From Parietichytrium sp. I65-24A (Eukaryota; Sar; Bigyra; Thraustochytrida; Thraustochytriidae): a DNA stretch of 64,000 nt. The position numbers and the translations under genes are program-made. Of this stretch, positions 52,702 through 62,300 are shown piece after piece. Position 1 is the first letter of the stretch. Every line of letters starts with the position of its first letter. The notes below the pieces were generated by a model. It saw only the letters and a program-made list of their open reading frames with translations, ran no database searches and was not told the origin of the DNA. The DNA lies in NCBI GenBank assembly GCA_012862575.1, contig BLSF01000030.1, positions 458,896 through 522,895 on the forward strand, read 5' to 3'.

Positions 52702-55417
52702 TCAGTCCCTCCTGTTCGGCGACAGCAGCAACCACCTGGCACACTTGCCTGACCAAGTCACACTCGCATTTCCTTATGATCTCTCACGTTTACATTCACG
52801 TCCGGACGCTTTGCTTTCGTCACTCATGAGTGTACGGCCCACTTGAAATACAGTTGCTGAGCCAAAACGCGAGCACGGCTACGATGATTAGTGAGTGTTA
52901 TGTGTGCGCGGTGTGTATACGCGTGTGTGTGTGTGCATGCGAGAACCGGACGTAAAACGACCCCAAATTGATCGCTCCTGGTTCTCCTAGTACTAGAAGA
53001 ATCTCTAGGTGAAAAAAATGAAGCGGGTTTGTTCATGCAGAACTCCAGAAAATGTTCTGTGGTCAGATTAGAGTTGTTGCTAGGTATGTTGCTATGTTGG
53101 GATGTTAAGAAAGCAACTGTGTTGCGTTGAGGGAGCTGGGAGCTGAGAGCTGGGTCAGAATCGCGACCATTTTCGTGGATCAATGGACTTAGATACCAGT
53201 ATTGATCGCCGCTCGTTCTTTAGTAATGCCCTTGCACTATCATTTTTATCATATCCAAGAACTCTTTGGTTCGTAGTTCTTGGGTTCTACTACTAGAGTA
53301 TAGTTCACTGCAAGCAAGCAAAAGCAGTGGTTGACTGTGAGTCTGAGCCACTGACGGTTCGCTGCCAGCGCGATTTTCGAGCAACATTCGCGACTTCGCC
53401 AAAGAAATTCGCGTCTCGAATTGGTTTTTGCAAGCGCAACTACGAACCTTTGACATTACCAAGTCCGACAGGCACCACGGGAAATAGAAAAGGAGTTCTT
53501 GTTAGACATATTGTACGGACGTACATGCCCGCCACAATATTTTTGTAGCTACAAACTCGGTATCAATCGCCATGTCTTGGGCCTGAAGGAGGGGAGGACA
53601 GTACTTTTTACGCAGACCTGCCCCTTCAAAAGCAGATGCGAGACTTTGAGTGGTGAAATTACCAAGCAAGAAGAATCCGAGGTACTTTTTACGTTGTCTA
53701 ATGTGAAAAAGTCCCGAAAGTCTTGGCAAAAGACTATTATCCGGTGTGTTTGTTGTTCGCCCAAAACAGATCAACATTAAAAGTTATCGGTAGAACCATA
53801 ATTTGATTCCTCTGGCGCGTTAGATAAGTGCTCAGCTGTGACAATGTTTAGTAGTTCAAGAAACGCTCAGCGAATGTGAAAGAGTGAAAAAGTGAAAGAA
53901 AAAATGGAGCAACTTGAAACCCACTCGTGAAACGGTGAAATGTGGAGAAGATGATGACATCTTCAATCTAAAAATGTAAATGATAAAAGAAAGCCCTAAA
54001 GGTTGGCGTCACCACCACTGTCAAGATGTGTGTTCATGTACCTGACAGACTAAGTGAGCGCTAGCTAGAGTACCTGATACCTTCTTGCTCTCCTTTAGTT
54101 ACTTTCGTGCGCACGCGAATAAGGTTGAGTTGTGCACAGTTGTGCTAAGGAGGGGGAGCCATAACTCGGCAAGGGCCTAGCCTAGCACGCCGCTCTAGCC
54201 CCATGCAGTGCATGCAAGTTGACTTACGTGTTGCATATGCGCTAACCTGACACCTCCTTGACCACTAAGTGGCCAGCTCACAAAGTTAAAGTTAAGTAAG
54301 CTGGCCATCCGAGTGCACACGTCGCACTCCCTATGAAACGAATGGAGATGAATGGAGCGGGTGAAACTGAATTATTCTAACTTGCCTAAATCTATTCGAT
54401 GGGCACAAGGCGACTAAGGCGACCAGGACGGCCGCGAGTTAGCCACCGTTCAAGCTGGTTCGTTCCACAACACCTGAATTCTGAATTTCTGGTTCTCAGC
54501 ATTCTCAGCCGAGCGCAAGGTCGGTCATCCAAGGAGGAACACGGCGCAAATCTCGGCAAGAGAAAAGCGCCACAGTCTTCACTTTGTTTGCACTTTCCAC
54601 ATCTTCCACTGGCTGGCCGTCCTACCGACAGTAATAACCACGCCACTAACAATACCACCGTCAACCACTCACATCCAGTTGCAAAGGTGTGTGCGTGTGC
54701 ACTACCTTCCCGCCGCTCCTAAGCTTCTTCTACTCGGTTCTATGACTACAGAGCTCTAGTGCTAGCACCGGTATGCTAAGGCTTCTTACTTACTTTCCCC
54801 CTGGGCTCCGTCTTGGCGCTAGTGCACCTATCCCTAAGTGGTAGCACTCCTGGCTGGAGGGAATCTAGCTAGTAGATCCAGAGTGACTCTGTACTACTGG
54901 CACTAGTACTCAACGCCCCAACTCGGCTTTGTTATGCTATCACACCATAGAGCTCGTACTAAGATGAGGGCCTTGATCCCTGGGCGATTAGCTACTAGCT
55001 AGCACTGCAGGAGGAGAGCCACTCGACTCCTATACATTTTTTCGAAGCAGTGGGTGTGGGCTGTGAGGGGGTGAGCTTATTCGAGCTTATGTGAGTGAGC
55101 TTAGAAGGGAGAAAGGAGAAAGAAAGAAGGAAAGCAAAAGGGATGGCAAGAGAGTGCCAAAGAAAGAAGGTGAAGAGACGAGAACAAGGAGGGCGTCCGT
55201 CCAAGAAGCCTTTCCAAGTGCCCGTTCTGAATTCACAGACATACTCTGATGAACAGCTGCTGCAAGGTGTGGCGCATGTGAGGGATCGCGGCATCACACA
55301 GCGAGCGGCAAAGCAAAGCAAAACATAGGAAAGCAAAGCATAGGAAAGGAATCAGTGCTTGGAAAGCGCGTGGGGTGGTTCTTGGGTCCTTGCTTGGTTG
55401 CTCTGGCGGGGAAGGAA
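52702..55417. other. Intergenic region, about 2.7 kb, no gene established
   Basis: It may contain a 5' exon of the broken coiled-coil locus (an ATG on the minus strand near 52830 begins MSDESKASG). GTACTTTTTACG occurs twice (near 53601 and 53682). Small frames elsewhere lack coding character. The RCC1-like promoter lies in the last part. Confidence 0.5.
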
Positions 55418-58400
55418 ATGCGGGGCGCGGGACTGCTTTGCGCAGCGTTGGGAGTGGCGTGCGCGATTGCGGACGAGGGGAGTGCATTGCGCGACGTGAT
55501 CATTTGGGGAAACCGCAACAACGGAGGCTCGTTCCAGCTCAATATTGGCACTGTGCCTATATCGACAACTTCGAGTGTAGACGCGTTTGGTGCGGTGGAT
55601 GGAAACGGAGTTGTCCAGGTGTGGGGGGACTCCAGGGAGGTGTACAAATTTGCTGACGCCTTGCATCCCGTTGTGTCCTCGGGGAAGCTCAAGGCCCGTG
55701 CCATCGCCGGTGGGAATGCACGGTTTAGTGTCATCAGGGAAGATGGATCTGTTCTTGCTTGGAATTCCAAAGGTATCATCAAAGCCACCACGTTTTCGGA
55801 TCCCGTTGCAGAGATCGCAGTTCTTCAAGAGAATGACGTGGCTCTTACGGATGTGAACACCCTTATTTTGTTTAATGCGACCGTTTCCGCAGAAATATCC
55901 CGCGTCGAGAACGTGAAGGCCTATCACGCAAACAAATTTGCCGTGTTTTGCGAGTTAAACAGCGGCTCGTATGCTGCAATCGGCGACAGCTCGAGAGGAG
56001 GAGACATTTCCGGTGTTAATCTGAGCTCCAGAGGGTCCGTGCGCAGTGTCACGCACAATGACTGGGCCTTTGCTGCCTTCATGAATGACGGGTCTGTTGT
56101 GACATGGGGGGACAGCAGCAGAGGAGGTGACAGCAGCACAATTGACTTTGGCTTTGGCGGAGGCGTGCGCGAAGTCGTCTGCAACACCGAGGCTTTTGCG
56201 GTCGTCACGATAGACGGCAGCGTGAAGACGTGGGGGCTCGCGTCCAGCGGAGGGGAGAGCTCCATGATCGACTTCGGCCTTGGTGGAGGGGCGAAGAAAG
56301 TCGTTGGGACTGCCACAGCCTTCGCCGTCCTAAGGGAGAACGGTGCGGTTGTGTCGTGGGGCAACAGCGTGGCAGGTGGGGACAGTACGACCGTAGATTT
56401 GTCAAGCGGTGTGAAAGACGTTGTCGCGAGTGATCAAGTGTTCTCAGCCTTGAAGTTCGATGGGTCGATCATAACCTGGGGAAACAAGAGCCCGCTATTT
56501 CCAGGTGACGTGTTCATAGAGCCTCAGGGGAGCTTGGGGACAATCAAATCGATTTTCAGCACGCGCAAAGGCGGGTTTGCCGCGATCACATCCGACTTGA
56601 GTGTCACGACCTGGGGGCACTCAGGAGCAGGCGGGAATTCCACTAATGTTGATTTCAGTTCTGGAGGTGGGGTGCGCACAATTCTTTCAAACGATGACGC
56701 CTTCTCCGCTATCAAGTACGACGGGACCGTGGAGTTTTGGGGCGGCGCATCATCAGCAGGACAACAATTCAAACCCCTTGTTGAACCTGTCGGAGTTACG
56801 CAAGTTGTCTTTGTTGGAGATAACGAAAAAGGAGCTGTTGCAGCCCTAAACATCGACGGATCCGTGTCTACCTGGGGGAATGCGAAAAGCGGCGGCCGAA
56901 GCGGCCACATCAACTTTTCCTCGGGAGGAGGGGTCAAGGCTCTGTACAACACAAGAAACCAGTTTGCGGCGTTGAAGCATGACGGCTCGGTGGTAACTTG
57001 GGGTCTTGCAACGTATCGACAAGTGTCTGAAACTGGATTTACAACGATCATTGCGACCACCGGAGCATTTGCTGCAATGAAAGAAAACGGCGACTTGACA
57101 GGCTGGAGCGAGAATTATATTCTTCAACTTGAAGGCGTCAGATCAATGTGCGCAAACGACAGGTCTGTTGCTGTCATCATGAAAGATGGCAATAAGATAC
57201 AGAGCTGGGACGCTTTGACCGGCATGTTTAATTACGAGGGTTATGGTGGTGACAGCACAGGAATATTCCCCGAAGGCGGAGTGAAGGAAATTGTTCACAC
57301 TCGTAATGCTTTTGCCGCGCTAACCTACAGCGGAGACGTTGCCGCATGGGGTATGTCCCCCTACGATGCAGGCTACAGCGGTGATATTGACTTTTCTTCT
57401 GGCGGCGGAGCAGCCAAAATTTTTGCGTCCAACCTCGCGTTTGCAGCATTGTTATACGATGGCTCGGTGAAGATCTGGGGCTGCTTTATATACTGGTCGA
57501 ACTCGTGTCGTGTCACCTACACAGTTTCCTCCTCGCTCTATGGGGGCGTGAAAGACATCATTTCAAATCCCAACGCTTTCGCTATTTTGTTCAACGACGG
57601 GTCCGTGAAAGCCCGAGGGGCATCTGATTGGGGAGGCTCAAGCTCAGTTGTTACTTTCTCGTCACCAGTGGAAAATGTTTACGCATCAGAATCCTCGTTT
57701 GCTGCTTTAATGCAGGATGGATCAGTGGTTACTTGGGGAGGACTTGAAATTCCTGGCGCGGATGACTATTCTTTGGGCGGTGGCGTTAAAACTATCGTTG
57801 GCGGGAGACTGAACGAGTTTGCATCAATACAAGAGGATGGGAGTGTGCTTTCCTGGGGGAGAAAAGGCTCTCCATTTGAGACCCCATTCGAAGAAATCAC
57901 CTTTCCCAGACAAGTCGATACGATTTACAGCGACTACCAGCTTGGTGTCTTCGTTGCTGTGTTGAAGGAGACCCCATCGCCATCGAAAGCACCAACAACC
58001 ATGGTACCTACATCAACACCAACGGAACAACCAACTATGGCGCCGACACCAACGGCACCAACACCAACGGCAGAGGACACAACTACGGCACCAACACCAA
58101 CGGCAGAGGACACAACTACGGCACCGACACCATTGACTCCAGGAACAGTGGCAAGTGAAACAGACTACACCCTTGTGCTCGCCCTGTCTTTTGCAGGCAT
58201 CTTCTTGTTTGGAGCTCTCCTGGGAGCATACAAACGGAGAGATATGTTCAAAAGAGGCGTGAAGAGTGCCATTGTCTCTGTCTTCAGCGATTCTGATTCT
58301 GACTCCGACGGAGGAAGCAGTGGGAGAGCTGTCACGGAGCGACATGATAACCGCAGGCAGGTTTCAAGTGTACCCGTGGCATTTGCAGTTGCAGATGTGC

Positions 58401-58471
58401 CTAACCAAGACGAAGACTCAACTACCTACAAAATAGCACCCGCGGTCACCAACATTCAGTACTACGGCTAA
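55418..58471 (+). CDS. Large RCC1-like repeat protein, type I membrane receptor-like
   Basis: 1017 residues from the ATG at 55418 (GGAAATG), which gives a clean signal peptide (RGAGLLCAALGVACAIA); an upstream frame starts only at GTG. The ectodomain (about 20-860) is built of about 15 degenerate units of roughly 45-55 residues with the pattern AFAAL-xxDGSVxTWG-xxxxGGxSxxxDFSSGGGV-xxIxxTxx, an RCC1/beta-propeller-like repeat, enough for about two propellers. A Thr/Pro/Ala mucin-like stalk (APTPTAEDTTTAPTPT) follows, then a TM helix (about 916-938) and a 79-residue tail with an Asp-Ser run (SDSDSDSDGG). Single exon despite 3 kb. Probably cell-surface adhesion or sensing; ligand unknown. Confidence 0.78.
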   Translation: MRGAGLLCAALGVACAIADEGSALRDVIIWGNRNNGGSFQLNIGTVPISTTSSVDAFGAVDGNGVVQVWGDSREVYKFADALHPVVSSGKLKARAIAGGNARFSVIREDGSVLAWNSKGIIKATTFSDPVAEIAVLQENDVALTDVNTLILFNATVSAEISRVENVKAYHANKFAVFCELNSGSYAAIGDSSRGGDISGVNLSSRGSVRSVTHNDWAFAAFMNDGSVVTWGDSSRGGDSSTIDFGFGGGVREVVCNTEAFAVVTIDGSVKTWGLASSGGESSMIDFGLGGGAKKVVGTATAFAVLRENGAVVSWGNSVAGGDSTTVDLSSGVKDVVASDQVFSALKFDGSIITWGNKSPLFPGDVFIEPQGSLGTIKSIFSTRKGGFAAITSDLSVTTWGHSGAGGNSTNVDFSSGGGVRTILSNDDAFSAIKYDGTVEFWGGASSAGQQFKPLVEPVGVTQVVFVGDNEKGAVAALNIDGSVSTWGNAKSGGRSGHINFSSGGGVKALYNTRNQFAALKHDGSVVTWGLATYRQVSETGFTTIIATTGAFAAMKENGDLTGWSENYILQLEGVRSMCANDRSVAVIMKDGNKIQSWDALTGMFNYEGYGGDSTGIFPEGGVKEIVHTRNAFAALTYSGDVAAWGMSPYDAGYSGDIDFSSGGGAAKIFASNLAFAALLYDGSVKIWGCFIYWSNSCRVTYTVSSSLYGGVKDIISNPNAFAILFNDGSVKARGASDWGGSSSVVTFSSPVENVYASESSFAALMQDGSVVTWGGLEIPGADDYSLGGGVKTIVGGRLNEFASIQEDGSVLSWGRKGSPFETPFEEITFPRQVDTIYSDYQLGVFVAVLKETPSPSKAPTTMVPTSTPTEQPTMAPTPTAPTPTAEDTTTAPTPTAEDTTTAPTPLTPGTVASETDYTLVLALSFAGIFLFGALLGAYKRRDMFKRGVKSAIVSVFSDSDSDSDGGSSGRAVTERHDNRRQVSSVPVAFAVADVPNQDEDSTTYKIAPAVTNIQYYG
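58010..58140 (+). repeat. Coding Thr-Pro-Ala stalk repeat
   Basis: Repeated ACACCAACGGCA-type 12-bp units, including a 33-bp block present twice in tandem (about 58060-58125), encode the APTPTAEDTT stalk of the RCC1-like receptor. In-frame, so copy number could change stalk length. Confidence 0.85.
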
Positions 58472-59325
58472 ACGCTCAAGTGCTTGCTCCTCACGGTGTG
58501 ATCGACCAAATTCTAAACTCAAATCTAGGACATTGAATTCACAAGTCCCAAGAGTTCAAAGTCTACAACTTCAGATGAAGTCCTGCTTGCAAGTCAAACT
58601 TCCGGCCCTGCGACCAATCCGTAGTAGGACGTTTCCCTGACGCTTCAACCTCAGACTTAGCAGAGGGCTCTGACTTTTTTCCAAAAGAGACCTTTCTGGT
58701 ACTTTACTAAACCAATACTTTTGGCGCTTTTGTCAAGACCCTGTCTCTGCGCCTCAAGATAAACACCTACGTTGTTCAAATCAGATTTTTTTTACAAAAA
58801 GAAATTTTTCTCTAGCTAGAGCGGTCCGTCGCGTTGCTCTGAACCCTCACCTCTTGCATGACACGCGCGCACCTTTTGGCGTCTGGCTTATCACCTGAGC
58901 GTCGACTTGCACAGCCTCTCTGCGATATTGTCAAGAAGACTCAATAGTCGAAACGCACTCTCTGTCCAGATGCCAGTTCCAAATTTCACTTACTTGCACC
59001 TGTCGAGTCAATTTGTAACTATGGAGATTGCAAAACTGACAGTGAAAACGCTGTCTGCACAAGGCACTCAGATCGGAAGAGGTGTGGGATATTGTGGGAT
59101 CGCATTTTTTGGTCTCAAAATAATAACCTAACCTAACATTTGAGAGACACTATCACTTGCTCACCCAGTTGAGTTGAACGGAGAGCTGTTCCGCCACCGA
59201 CTTGCTACCGGCTACCCGGTAGTGCTTGGTGGTTGCGAGAGTTGCGAGGCAAGTCTCTATTATACGGCTTACCATAGTAATACCTACGATCTACCTGCGA
59301 ACTCATAAGGAAAGAGGGCAGAAGA
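58472..59325. other. Intergenic upstream of the LRR gene
   Basis: About 850 bp between the RCC1-like stop and the proposed LRR-gene start, same strand. No coding frame is convincing; the LRR promoter should lie here. Confidence 0.5.
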
Positions 59326-62300
59326 ATGAGGAGCGAAGCAGAACATCACCTGGCGTGACTTTGACTTTGGTTTATAGAAAAATGCATTACTTGCTCATTT
59401 TTACTTTGACACTGATTTTTGGCGAAACAAGTTTAGTAGTTTCTTTCTCGTTCTTTGGTGACTGACGGCTTTTTTGTAATGAAATTTAGTCTTTTTGGAA
59501 ACTACATTGGTGTTGCAGGAGCATTGGCGATCGGTCGCACGTTGAAGAAGAACACTGCGCTGACTTTCTTGGAGTACGTGTGACTTTGACACCGGTTTGG
59601 AGATAATGTTTATTACCTTGCTCAACTTTCTCAGACTTTGTGGCTGACGGTTTCATGTCATGAAATAGTCTTGAAGACAATCATATTGGCAATGAGGGAG
59701 CATCAGCGATCGCTTTCGCGCTGGAGAAGAACACTGCGCTGACTTCGTTGAGGTACGTATGACTTTGAAACCGGTTTGGTGGTAATGTTTATTACCTTGC
59801 TAAACTTTCTCAGACTTTGTGGCTGACGATTTCATATCTATTTGTAATGAAATAGTCTTGGGCGGAATAATAACATTGGCGCTGAAGGAGCATCATCGAT
59901 TGGTCGCGCGTTGGAGAAGAACACTGCGCTGACTAAGTTGGAGTACGTGTGACTTTGACACCGGTTTGGCGACACCGTTTGGTTTCGTGCTAAACTTTCT
60001 CGGACTTGGTGGCTGACGACTTCATGTCTTTTTGTAATGAAATAGTCTTTCTTATAATTCTATTGGCGCTGAAGGAGCATCAGCGATCGGTCGCGCGTTG
60101 GAGAAGAACACTGCGCTGACTTTCTTGATGTATGTGTGACTTTGGCACCGGTTTGGTGAAAAATAGGAGTGTCGCTGTACTTTCTCCGACTGGGTGTCTG
60201 ACGACTTTATGTCATTTTGTAATGAAATAGTCTTTTTTGGAATGCCATTGGCGATGAAGGAGCATCAGCGATCGGTCGCGCGTTGGAGAAGAACACTGCG
60301 CTGACTAAGTTGGAGTACGTGTGACTTTGACACCGGTTTGGCGACACCGTTTGGTTTCGTGCTTAACTTTCTCGGACTTGGTGGCTGACGACTTCATGTC
60401 TTTTTGTAATGAAATAGTCTTCAATCTAATCAAATTGGTGGTGAAGGAGCATCAGCGATCGGTCGCGCGTTGGAGAAGAACACTGTGCTGACTACATTGC
60501 AGTACGTGTGACTTTGACACCGCTATGGTGAAAAAAGGTTCTTTGCTAAACATTCTCGGACTTGGTGGCTGACGACTTCATGTCTTTTTGTAATGAACTA
60601 GTCTTTGTTGGAATGGTATTGATGATGAAGGAGCATCAGCGATCGGTCGCGCGTTGGAGAAGAACACTTCGCTGACCTCGTTGGAGTACGTGTGAAGTTG
60701 ACACCGGTTTGGTGAAAAAGTTTTGTGGCGTGCTAAACATTCTGGTTCTAAGTGCCTGACGGTTTTGAGTCTTTGTAAACAGTTGTATGTTTGGAAACCC
60801 GAGAATAGACGCAATGCTAGAGCGAAATAAAGACATTGCAAAGCGCCGTGAGGAGGAGCAAAAAAAGGAAGCGGAGAAACTCAGGAAGGAAGAAGAAAGA
60901 GAAAGGAAGCTTGCGCTTGAAGTGAAGAGACGCAAAAATCAAGCGGAGAAACGCAAAAGGCAAGCGGAGAGGCGCAGATGGAAAGCGGAGGGACCAGTGC
61001 CCTGGACGGAGCCTGTCAAGCTCTTCGCGCGATTGGCAAGCTTGAACGCTGATCTTGCGAAGCGACGCGAGTCCGCAAAGGACGGAGTGGAGTTGCCCAA
61101 AACTGCTGTTGCGCTGGAGTGGTGCGCTGCCGAGTTTACGCGGGACCCTACAGACGCATTTCAGAGTTTTATTACCGCGGTGCGTTCTGCGAATGAGAGC
61201 CAAGCAGCCTTCGAGTCGCTCCAGGAGGAGGTGAAGAGCAACATTGAACGGAAACTAGCTCGAAATGAAGCACGCGAGAAGGTTCGAGAAAAGGTCTCCC
61301 TGGTTCTTGAGGAAAGGCCAAATGCAATACTCATCAATGTCGAAAAAGAGTTGCAGCACTGGACGTCAAATCTGACTGACTGTGAGAATGGCCCTGTAAA
61401 GATTAAGAGCAGAGCAGAACTCTCGAGATTTAAAATCGAAAGCTTTCGAGAGGTTTACTCTAGCACGATGGCTCAGCTTCGAGATGCCTGCGAGTCTCTT
61501 CGAAAGTGGAAGGACCGCCACGACTCCCGAGAATGGCGAGCCAAATCCGAGCAAGCGCTGGTACAGCTCAAACGAGCCGCATCACAAGGCGGTAATAGGG
61601 ATGCCTTTGAAGTCGTCTCAAGTGCAGACGGGATGGAGGAAGTACAGCAGCCCTTGAAGAAAGCAGTCGATGCGTTACAAGACGAGTACACTTTCTTGGA
61701 GGAGGATCACCCCGAGGTCGACTTTCCTGAAGTAGAGATTGAAAGAGTTTTGAGGGCTCTCCGCTTCTTCGTCCAAGACGAAATGCCCGTCTTTCTTGCA
61801 TGGGTCCGTGAGCAAGTGAGTACGTTTGATGCTTTACAGGTTTTATACGCGGCAGGAAGCGAAGAACCGTCTACTCAAGCCTTCGAGACACTTGCAGACA
61901 ACGTACATGGCCTTGAGGATGATATTGCTGAGTGTGAGTTTGCGTCAGGGAGGCTTGAGAAGCAAATTCTACGCGGAAAAGACCAAGATGGAACCTTGGC
62001 ATCCGAAAAACAGAGGCTGGAGGCCAAGTCGGAAAACTTGCGTCAAAACTTGAGAGGTCTCTCCCGTCGTTTAGTGGCAGAGCGTGCGCGGTTGCTGTGT
62101 GCTGCTGAGCTCCACTATCCAGAGCTCTTGGCCAGCTCCGATTGGACTCGAGTTCTTGGGCTGGTAGATTTGCCTGGTGCGGAATTGCTGCAAAAGAGCG
62201 GTGTGCTGCTGGAAGGCTTTCGAGCGCGTGATTTTAATATTGTGAGGACGCTGGGCTCTCCGAGCTCTGGAAGACAGGTCGACCTGGTCCAGTCCCCCGA

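Noticed and set aside
53499-53780. Possible gene or retroelement fragment with duplicated GTACTTTTTACG
   Set aside because: No domain is recognisable on either strand; the repeat is only 12 bp and occurs twice.
59226-59465. 79-codon frame just upstream of the LRR exons as a signal-peptide exon
   Set aside because: It runs through sequence resembling the array introns and would not join the LRR exons in phase 2.
59490-60685. Regularly spaced repeats as a CRISPR-like array
   Set aside because: The 179-190 bp period, GT-AG borders and open LRR frame show exon-intron units; the genome is eukaryotic.
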